A program made the position numbers and the translations under genes. 64,000 nucleotides of DNA, taken from contig JAJEBW010000025.1 of NCBI GenBank assembly GCA_022822325.1, positions 113,645 to 177,644 on the forward strand, written 5' to 3'. The notes below the pieces were generated by a model, which saw only the letters and a list, made by a program, of their open reading frames with translations, was not told the DNA's origin and made no database searches. Origin of the DNA: Gemmatimonadota bacterium. GTDB lineage: Bacteria; Gemmatimonadota; Gemmatimonadetes; Longimicrobiales; Gaopeijiaceae. Below, in pieces: positions 57,995 through 64,000 of the stretch (positions are counted from its first letter, which is position 1; every line of letters begins with the position of its first letter).

Positions 57995-59253
57995 CAGGCG
58001 GTCTCGGGCAGATAGCGCACGATGGCGCGGTTGTCGTCGTGCAGGTAGGCCTCGCTCCATGCGCGCGCATCTTCGGCGGCGACCGCCTGCAGCCGGGCCA
58101 GCTCGCCGTTCAGCCGCTCCGCAGCGCCGAAGTGGGCCGCATACATCGAGAGGAGATCGGCGCGGGTCTCCATCCGTTGCAGCGCGCGTTGCACCCGGGT
58201 TCGCGCCTGGGCCGCCGCCCGCGCCACCTCTTCGGCGGTCAGGGTGGATGCATCGTCGAGTTCGCCGAGCAGCGCCGCCTCCAGCTCCTCCGCGTCGGTG
58301 TCGGGGAGCCCGGTCGCGATCGCCACGAAGATCGTCGCCCCGCTCGTGAGCGGCAGCAGGTGGCAGGACGCCGACTTGGCCACCCGGGCGCGCACCAGGC
58401 GGTCGTAGAGACGGGAGCTGCGCCCGGCGCCGAGGCAGGCGCTGGCGATCTCGCCCGCGTAGAAGGCGTCGGTGGCGAAGGGCGGCACCCGCGCCGCGGC
58501 GTAGATTCGGGGGAGGGGCACGCCGCCCCGGACCTCTTCGCGCAGAGTCCCGCCGGTCGAGAAGGGCAGCCGGATGGTTGGGGGCAGCGGCGGCGGCTCG
58601 GGCCCGCGCGGAATCTCGCCGAACCAGTGCAGCGCGCGCTCCAGCGCATATTCCGGCTCGAAGTCCCCCGCAAGCGAGAGCACGGCGTTGTTGGGCAGGT
58701 ACCAGGTGGCGAAGAAGTCGCGGACCTCGTCGAGGGTGGCCGCTTCGATGTCGGCGAGCGAACCGATCACGGTGTGGCGGTAGGGATGGGAGGGGGGGAA
58801 AAGGAGCGCCTGAAGCCGTTCGTCCCAGTCGCCGTAGGGCTGGTTGTCGTAGCGCTCGCGGCGTTCGTTCATCACGACCTGGCGCTGGTTTTCGAGCGTT
58901 TCCGGGGTCAGCGCGGGCTCCATCCATCCCATCCGGTCGGACTCCAGCCAGAGCGCGAGATCGAGGTGGTGCGAGGGAACGGTGGCGAAGTAGTTCGTGC
59001 GGTCGAACCAGGTGGTGGCGTTGGCCGATCCCCCGACCTCCTCGATGTGCCGGAAGTGGGCGTTGCGGGGAATGTGACGCGATCCCTGGAACATCATGTG
59101 CTCGAAGAGGTGGGCGAATCCGGTGCGGCCCGGCGTCTCGTTCCGCGATCCGACCAGGTACCAGAGATTCACCGCGACGATCGGCGTCGCCGGATCGGGA
59201 GCCAGCACGATGCGGAGGCCATTCGGCAGCGTGTGCTCGGAAATCTCGATCAT
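57994..59253 (-). CDS. M16-family zinc metallopeptidase, catalytic subunit
   Basis: 419 residues with the inverted zinc motif HLFEH in TGFAHLFEHMMFQGS and the downstream glutamate region (NERRERYDNQPYGDWD). It likely degrades peptides, processing-peptidase style, with its inactive partner. A strong ribosome site (GGAGGACGA) precedes the ATG at 59253; 29 upstream in-frame codons are not M16-like. It heads the M16/M16/Nudix operon. Confidence 0.93.
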   Translation of the reverse strand: MIEISEHTLPNGLRIVLAPDPATPIVAVNLWYLVGSRNETPGRTGFAHLFEHMMFQGSRHIPRNAHFRHIEEVGGSANATTWFDRTNYFATVPSHHLDLALWLESDRMGWMEPALTPETLENQRQVVMNERRERYDNQPYGDWDERLQALLFPPSHPYRHTVIGSLADIEAATLDEVRDFFATWYLPNNAVLSLAGDFEPEYALERALHWFGEIPRGPEPPPLPPTIRLPFSTGGTLREEVRGGVPLPRIYAAARVPPFATDAFYAGEIASACLGAGRSSRLYDRLVRARVAKSASCHLLPLTSGATIFVAIATGLPDTDAEELEAALLGELDDASTLTAEEVARAAAQARTRVQRALQRMETRADLLSMYAAHFGAAERLNGELARLQAVAAEDARAWSEAYLHDDNRAIVRYLPETA

Positions 59254-59393
59254 TCGTCCTCCGTCCTCCCGCGATTCCCCCGAAGGTGACATATTGAGCG
59301 GGCCAATCGGCGGTGGAAGCCGACCGAACCGGTCCGACATTCCGGCGGTCGCGAACGCTCTACGAATTCGGGCAATCGCACAAGGAGCAACCG

Positions 59394-60518
59394 ATGAACT
59401 TCGTCCCCTTCCGGATGGAACGCTGGCAGAGCACCTGGGAGCACCGGGTCCGCTGGAATCTCTCGGAGAGCGGCGTGCACCCCCTCACCGTGGGCGAGCT
59501 TCTGGCGATGGCCGACCCCGCGGCCGACATCTCGGATGTGCGGCTGGGCTACAGCCAGTCCAATGGGACCGACGAGCTTCGCGAGCTGATCGCCGCTCTG
59601 CACCCCGGGGCGACCGACTCTTCGGTGATGGTGACGGTGGGCGGAGCCGAGGCCAACTTCGTCGCCTTCTGGGAGCTGGCGCAGGAGGAACGACCGGCGG
59701 CGGTGATGCTTCCGAACTACATGCAGGTGCCGGGACTGATTCGGAACTTTCGCGGCGGGTGGACGCCCTTTGCGCTTCGCGAAGAGGATGGTTGGCGACC
59801 CGATCTCGGGCAGCTCGAGGATGCGCTGAAGGACGGCGCGGGCTTCATCGTCCTGACGCACCCCAACAATCCCACCGGGGTCGCGCTGACTCGGCAGGAG
59901 ATCGACGAGATCGTCGCGCTGGCCGACCGGCACGGGGCCTGGATCCTCTCCGACGAGGTGTACCGCGGGGCGGAGACGGGGGCGGGCGTGGGCGAAGCCC
60001 TCTCCTTCCATGGGCGCTACGACCGGGTTCTGGTCACCAACTCGCTCTCGAAGGCCTACGGTCTGCCGGGGGCGAGGCTGGGATGGGTGGTCGGACCGGA
60101 CGAGGTGGTCGAACGGCTCTGGGCGCGCACCGACTACACGACGATCGCGCCGGCTTCGGTGTCGGACGCCCTGGCCCGGATCGCTCTCTCGCCCCGGGTG
60201 CGGCCGCGAATCCTGGAGCGCACGCGCGCAATGCTGCGGAAGAACCTTCGTCTGCTGGGGGACTGGGTGGCCGCGCAGGAGGGCCGACTGTCCTTCACTC
60301 CGCCCGATGCGGGGGCGATCGCCATGGTCCGTTACGACGCGAAGATCCCCTCGCTGGAGCTGGCCGAGGCGCTGCGCGTGGAACACAGCGTGCTGATCGT
60401 GCCGGGGGCGCACTTCGGAATCGAATCCACGATGCGGCTGGGATTCGGTCCCCCCGCCGACGAGCTGGCCGAGGCGCTGGAGCGGCTGGCGGCGGCGCTA
60501 CACGACTGCGAGCGCTGA
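59394..60518 (+). CDS. PLP-dependent class I/II aminotransferase
   Basis: 374 residues, fold-type I. HPNNPTGVAL, the cofactor-binding DEVYRGAE and the Schiff-base lysine in NSLSKAYGLPGARLGW are all intact. The N-terminal LSESGVHPLTVGELL resembles the group that includes capreomycidine-synthase-like enzymes, but the substrate cannot be set. AAGGAG stands upstream of the ATG. It is one of only two plus-strand genes and has no operon partner. Confidence 0.9.
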   Translation: MNFVPFRMERWQSTWEHRVRWNLSESGVHPLTVGELLAMADPAADISDVRLGYSQSNGTDELRELIAALHPGATDSSVMVTVGGAEANFVAFWELAQEERPAAVMLPNYMQVPGLIRNFRGGWTPFALREEDGWRPDLGQLEDALKDGAGFIVLTHPNNPTGVALTRQEIDEIVALADRHGAWILSDEVYRGAETGAGVGEALSFHGRYDRVLVTNSLSKAYGLPGARLGWVVGPDEVVERLWARTDYTTIAPASVSDALARIALSPRVRPRILERTRAMLRKNLRLLGDWVAAQEGRLSFTPPDAGAIAMVRYDAKIPSLELAEALRVEHSVLIVPGAHFGIESTMRLGFGPPADELAEALERLAAALHDCER

Positions 60519-60583
60519 CTGGCCAACGCCGGACCGATACCGCCAACGGTGAGCGCAAGAAGCCGAGAGTTCGGTCCTGCGGG

Positions 60584-61015
60584 TCACGGCTGCTGACGAG
60601 CGGCAAACAGCAACGACCTGAATTCACCTTCCGGGATGCCTGTCAGCCGCGATGCGACCCAGTCGGCGTCCTCAAGGGCTCGTTCGGCCTCCTGGCGCGT
60701 CACCTCGACCGAGCAATTGCAGTCGCTCTTCACGCGTGTGATGAGGAGCCTCCGGTACTGGAACCCAAGGCTCTTGAACCGAGCGGATCCCAGATTCAGC
60801 GCCCTGGACAAGTCCCCGTGCCGCCCGGCCCGCCCGAAGAGATCTCCCTGGGACACGCCCTTGGCTCGGCACAGCCGGCTCCGCATGGTTCCGTATACGG
60901 CGTAGTAAGCTCTTCCGCAAACCAACCGGAACGTCGCTTCGTTCCCGGGAGCCTGCGCCAGAAGAAACCGGCCGGTCTCAAGGAACCCCGCAGGGTCAAA
61001 GGCCACTCGGGCCAA
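60584..61015 (-). CDS. HEPN-like protein, third gene of an unnamed cassette
   Basis: 143 residues, all helical in appearance. FRLVCGRAYYAVYGTMRSRL followed by GRHGDLSRAL matches the UPF0332-type HEPN layout (RAYYA helix, then a conserved His before a helix). The C-terminus (VTRQEAERALEDADWVASRL) fits the last HEPN helix. HEPN proteins are often RNases or toxin components in defence loci. The start is TTG, three bases after the stop of the preceding gene. Confidence 0.65.
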   Translation of the reverse strand: MARVAFDPAGFLETGRFLLAQAPGNEATFRLVCGRAYYAVYGTMRSRLCRAKGVSQGDLFGRAGRHGDLSRALNLGSARFKSLGFQYRRLLITRVKSDCNCSVEVTRQEAERALEDADWVASRLTGIPEGEFRSLLFAARQQP

Positions 61016-61018
61016 CGG

Positions 61019-61510
61019 TCAGGCAGTCGGACCCAGCCGTCCCACTCCCACGGCCAGGCGCCCCAGGTCGCGCTCGGAGAGGCAGTCGGCCAATGCTCCG
61101 AAGAATGAAGACCGGAACGCCATTCCGTCCGCCTCCACCGGGATGAAGACGTCCACCACGACGGAGATCAATTCGACGCCGTCGTCGTCCACCACGGAGA
61201 GCACCTCGGGTGCGCTGAACAAGGCCCTCGGCTCCAGTCGGCGGGCCAATCGCTTCAGGCGCTCCACCGGAGCCCGCATTCCGTCGGCCCCCGATTGATC
61301 GTACCATGGACGGACGGCAGATCGAATCGACGTGCCGGCGTGTTCCGTCGAGGCTGCCGGTTCGTCATGGAAAAAGGCGTTCCATGGCAAGGCACCGTCG
61401 ACGGGCGTGGTATCCACCTCGGCGAAACTCGAGATCGGCTTCCAAACCCCCGCATGCGTAGCCGAACTCACGGGCACCTGCTGTCTGAGGCTCGCCATTG
61501 TCATGGCCAT
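61019..61510 (-). CDS. Hypothetical protein, second gene of the HEPN cassette
   Basis: 163 residues with no recognised domain. The N-terminal half is polar; the C-terminal half has a strand-rich core (EVLSVVDDDGVELISVVVDV) and a helix (FRSSFFGALADCLSERDLGR). No signal peptide or membrane segment. It overlaps the upstream gene by 10 bases and is followed after three bases by the HEPN-like gene, so all three should be made together. Confidence 0.6.
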   Translation of the reverse strand: MAMTMASLRQQVPVSSATHAGVWKPISSFAEVDTTPVDGALPWNAFFHDEPAASTEHAGTSIRSAVRPWYDQSGADGMRAPVERLKRLARRLEPRALFSAPEVLSVVDDDGVELISVVVDVFIPVEADGMAFRSSFFGALADCLSERDLGRLAVGVGRLGPTA

Positions 61511-61986
61511 CTCTTCCTTTGAGCCAGTCTCTGGAACATCAATGCGACGATCGAGGCTCCTGTCTGGATCGTGTGGTTCGCCTTGAAGAAGTCCGCGCGA
61601 CAGATCCGTTCCTCGGTGAGGTTGGTCCCGATGGTCACCAGAAGCGGGAGATCGGGCTGGCCCCCCGGTTCGGCCCCGTCAGGCTGGATGGAATGGCCGA
61701 CCGATTGATTGTGAAGAGCCAGCCGCAGGTCGAACAGGAAAGTCGCTCTGGAATCGACATCCAGCGTTCGGACGACCTCCCGGTGCTCTGCGGAAACCGC
61801 GACGGTGACCTGCATCGCCAGGTAGTTGAAGTCCGCGCACCGCTGAGCCACGATGGTCTTGAAGGCCTGCCCGCTGACGATGAGACCCCATTCGAAATCG
61901 GCATCATGTTCTGGATGCGGTTGGGATTCCAGTCCGAAATCGGCGATCCACGTCTCCACTGCCTCACGATTCACCCGATTAGCCAT
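61501..61986 (-). CDS. Small DUF2299/YbjN-like protein, first gene of the HEPN cassette
   Basis: 161 residues: NREAVETWIADFGLESQPHP, then DFEWGLIVSGQAFKTIVAQR and QVTVAVSAEHREVVRTLDVD, a helix plus beta-sheet order like DUF2299/YbjN chaperone-fold proteins. Identification is tentative. GGGAG precedes the ATG. The upstream gap carries an AT-rich promoter candidate and the inverted copy of the 128-bp repeat. Confidence 0.6.
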   Translation of the reverse strand: MANRVNREAVETWIADFGLESQPHPEHDADFEWGLIVSGQAFKTIVAQRCADFNYLAMQVTVAVSAEHREVVRTLDVDSRATFLFDLRLALHNQSVGHSIQPDGAEPGGQPDLPLLVTIGTNLTEERICRADFFKANHTIQTGASIVALMFQRLAQRKRWP

Positions 61987-62029
61987 CGCTCCCTGGCACG
62001 TTGGTTGGAGGACCCGTGGGTGCTAGCTA

Positions 62030-62157
62030 GCAGCCCGTGGACAAACACCGAGCGGCATTCGAGCGGCGATGCATCCGCGCTGGACCGCTGCGCTCTGCGT
62101 TGCTCCTTGCCCCAATAGCTGGGCTATTCGGGCTGCGGCGCGCCTTGCCGGCCCGGC
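62030..62157 (+). repeat. 128-bp dispersed repeat, copy B
   Basis: The inverted counterpart of 36473-36600: same length, no gaps, eight mismatches by eye. It includes the near-palindrome CCCAATAGC, TGG, GCTATT. It begins 43 bases before the start of the first HEPN-cassette gene, whose transcript would cross it. Confidence 0.9.
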
Positions 62158-62234
62158 AGAGCGCCTGAGGCCTGAATCACGGCAGGAAGTCGTCTAAAGT
62201 CAATCAGGACTATCCACGATGATCGTAAGGTGAT

Positions 62235-62261
62235 ATTCTACAAAGAGTTATGTCTTGTCAT
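62235..62261 (-). promoter_or_regulatory. Promoter candidate for the HEPN cassette
   Basis: ATGACA (62261-62256) and TAGAAT (62240-62235) match -35 and -10 consensus at five of six positions each, with a short 15-base spacer. GTTATG and CATAAC (62247-62264) form an inverted repeat across the -35, a possible operator. The leader would be about 240 bases and contain repeat copy B. Confidence 0.4.
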
Positions 62262-62473
62262 AACGAATCATGTATCACTTACAATATGCAAAAATGAGCC
62301 GGATGTCGTCGGATCAAATGGGATCGCAGCGGACGAAGTTGCGGGTGACGGAGGGAGTGAGGCCAACTCGCAAGCGGACCATCTCCCGCCGCCGCTGAGT
62401 GGCTTCTTCGGCCCCTCGCGACTCCGATAACGGCACGGCTTGTTCGAGCACGGTCCCCGCGTCGCCGCCTCCC

Positions 62474-62501
62474 GCTTGTCGAGCGTGGAACGTCGACAAG
62501 C
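62474..62501 (-). terminator. Stem-loop downstream of beta-propeller copy 3
   Basis: GCTTGTCGA and TCGACAAGC form a perfect 9-bp stem around a 10-base loop, 88 bases past the stop of the beta-propeller gene in its direction of transcription. No T-tract follows. Confidence 0.45.
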
Positions 62502-62588
62502 CGGCGAATTCCCGCCGCCCGCCGTAAAGGAGGGATCAGCCGGACAGGCACGAGGGAGACCAGTCGACAACCGCAGAGATTCGGTTTT

Positions 62589-63752
62589 TCAATACTTCAC
62601 AACACTACCCACCCCGATCCGCTGGATGTCCACGGAGTCCACGACCTGGACCAACGGGCGACCGTCGGGCAGGAACGTCAGCGGCATCGGAAAGCCATCG
62701 GGCAGTACACCCGCAATGCGCCCATCGGCGTCGAGCAGTAGAATGCGGACTCCCTCGACGGTGTTCACTTGGACCCACAGCCGCCCGTCCGGAGCGACTG
62801 CCAGCGCCCGCACGATCTGCGGTTGCGGATGGAAGCCGTGTTTCTCGATCGTCTCGGCCGGGCCGTCATCGCAGGCCCCCAGGTATCCCTGAGCTTCCAG
62901 GAGCGCTACCGCCTCGGAGCGGCTCACCCGGTTCTCCCCGACACCGGCCCAGCGGATGCTCCTGACCAACCGGTTGTCTTCCAGCACGTCCACCCGGAAC
63001 CCGCCCCACACGCTCACGGCCACATGGTCCCCCCATTGGGACCATCTGATTCGTGGGGCCAGCGGCTGGTGGAGCGAGAAGGTGAAGCTGCACCGCGGAT
63101 AGTATACTGCGGTGCGGTAGGACGGCTTGCCGGAAATCAGCGCAGTCGTGTCCTGGCCCCTGACGGAAAGGAGGCGGTCCAAGCGGTTGTTGGAGCCGGA
63201 GTACCGTTCCCGGGCCCAGACGAGGATTCCAGCGGGAGTGAACTCCGCATGGCGCAGCCTCGCATAGATGACGCTATAGCCGAACGGGGATTCGGTGCCG
63301 GTGGGCTGGTCGAGTGCCAGCCGTACGAGCTTCCGTCGAGTTCCGTCGTGGACGTAGGCGTGCCCGTCGTCCGCCGCGCTCACCGAGACGGGCCATCCCA
63401 GCTCGCCGGGGCCTTCTCCCCGGCGGCCCATGGTCGATAGCGCCCGTCCCACGGAATCGAAGACTGTGACCCGGAACTCAAAGGGCTCTAGGACGAAGAT
63501 CCGGCCTTGGGCATCAACGTCCACCAACGACTGCGACACTAGGTAGAAGGTGGCCGGCCCAGAGTCGTCACCACCGAAGACGCGCACCGTATCGAGGGTC
63601 CAATCAAGCAGCGCCGGAGTGCCGCTGTTGGTGACGATCGCGACCCCGGCCGAATCGGCTACCGTCGTGTCAACGGTAGCCGACGTGCTGCACGAGACCG
63701 TTGCAGCAGCAACAATGAGTGCGGCCATTCGGCCTTTTCGCGCCATTTCCAT
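62589..63752 (-). CDS. Exported six-bladed beta-propeller protein, copy 3 (divergent)
   Basis: 387 residues: signal peptide (RMAALIVAAATVSCSTSA, with a possible but poor lipobox cysteine) and blades such as QSLVDVDAQGRIFVLEPFEF, FDSVGRALSTMGRRGEGPGE and IVRALAVAPDGRLWVQVNTV. The RRGEGPGEL segment is typical of this family in Gemmatimonadota and Bacteroidota. It is much more distant from copies 1 and 2 than they are from each other. ATG codons at 63752 and 63746 are both possible; a promoter six bases upstream of the first favours it. Confidence 0.82.
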   Translation of the reverse strand: MEMARKGRMAALIVAAATVSCSTSATVDTTVADSAGVAIVTNSGTPALLDWTLDTVRVFGGDDSGPATFYLVSQSLVDVDAQGRIFVLEPFEFRVTVFDSVGRALSTMGRRGEGPGELGWPVSVSAADDGHAYVHDGTRRKLVRLALDQPTGTESPFGYSVIYARLRHAEFTPAGILVWARERYSGSNNRLDRLLSVRGQDTTALISGKPSYRTAVYYPRCSFTFSLHQPLAPRIRWSQWGDHVAVSVWGGFRVDVLEDNRLVRSIRWAGVGENRVSRSEAVALLEAQGYLGACDDGPAETIEKHGFHPQPQIVRALAVAPDGRLWVQVNTVEGVRILLLDADGRIAGVLPDGFPMPLTFLPDGRPLVQVVDSVDIQRIGVGSVVKY

Positions 63753-63758
63753 TGCTGA

Positions 63759-63787
63759 AGTATACGGGGTGCATCGGCGTACGTCCA
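63759..63787 (-). promoter_or_regulatory. Sigma-70-like promoter of beta-propeller copy 3, apparently leaderless
   Basis: TGGACG (63787-63782), a 17-base spacer and TATACT (63764-63759) match consensus at four and five of six positions. Six bases separate the -10 from the ATG at 63752, and no Shine-Dalgarno sequence exists, just as at the antitoxin gene. Confidence 0.6.
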
Positions 63788-64000
63788 CTAACCCGGATTT
63801 CTCACACAGTGGCCGAGTGACGACCTGAGAGCGGGAGTTGGGGCGCTATTGCGGTAGCGGCACCGTGATCTGGGGAACGGAGTGCCCGTGGATGTGCCGG
63901 ATGGAGTGATGTGCACCGGCGATTCAGGTGAGAGAAGGCCCCCCGGATGTCCGTAAGGCGCACCGGTCCCACGGAGTGGCCAGAGAAGAAGTCCAACCGG

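Larger units (their letters stand above)
61987..62588. other. 602-bp gap with repeat, AT-rich block and stem-loops
   Basis: No gene is seen. It holds the 128-bp repeat copy B (62030-62157), an AT-rich block (about 62180-62300) that stands out from the GC-rich surroundings, a promoter candidate inside that block, and a stem-loop downstream of the third beta-propeller gene. Confidence 0.65.

Noticed and set aside
63802..63996. 64-codon minus-strand frame at the right edge
   Set aside because: Low-support composition and no recognisable family; too close to the window edge to judge.

Overview
The window reads as a chromosomal segment of a very GC-rich diderm bacterium, most likely a member of Gemmatimonadota or a close relative. 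This is an inference from gene content: TamA/TamB outer-membrane assembly genes, several six-bladed beta-propeller exported proteins, a carboxypeptidase-regulatory/TonB-plug protein, paired M16 peptidases and an unusual EF-G paralogue. No rRNA, tRNA, CRISPR array or transposase gene was recognised. Nearly all genes lie on the minus strand. Only the plug protein (40130-41560) and an aminotransferase (59394-60518) are on the plus strand.

Layout, low to high coordinate (minus-strand transcription runs right to left). 1-13564: pspA (cut by the window edge) with a YbjN-like partner, uvrA, tamB, tamA, a calcineurin-type phosphoesterase and lgt. 13565-14273: non-coding, with stem-loops and a G-quadruplex-type run. 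14274-20418: tsaD, a YbbR-like gene, a TlpA-like thioredoxin, a PASTA protein, rsmB and thiG. 20622-29539: an accessory island between thiG and thiS. It holds a complete Type I restriction-modification set (hsdR, hsdS, hsdM), a three-gene cassette built on a TIGR04255 protein, a Phd/PIN toxin-antitoxin pair and a decayed HigBA scar. 29540-39710: thiS, thiE, fmt, def, yajC, tgt, queA, a beta-propeller gene, ruvB, ruvA, ruvC and yebC. 40130-45200: plug protein, second beta-propeller and an EF-G paralogue. 45408-54282: rhomboid protease, ddl, a TonB-domain protein, mutS, a copper P-type ATPase and holA. 54300-59253: zinc-binding anti-sigma factor, ECF sigma factor, Nudix hydrolase and an M16 peptidase pair. 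59394-63752: aminotransferase, a three-gene cassette with a HEPN-like protein, a repeat-bearing AT-rich gap and a third beta-propeller.

The core genes are tightly packed. About fifteen neighbouring pairs share a 4-base ATGA or GTGA stop/start overlap, which points to long translationally coupled operons. The island does not follow one continuous pattern. hsdR and hsdS are coupled, but the TIGR04255 cassette sits between two stem-loops, and hsdM follows the toxin-antitoxin pair, which has its own strong and apparently leaderless promoter.

The best candidates for something undescribed are the TIGR04255 cassette nested inside the restriction locus and the HEPN-like three-gene cassette at 60584-61986. 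Also notable are a 128-bp dispersed repeat (36473-36600 and, inverted, 62030-62157; 120 of 128 positions identical by eye), two promoters whose -10 box lies six bases before the ATG, and an overlapping-hairpin element between thiG and rsmB.
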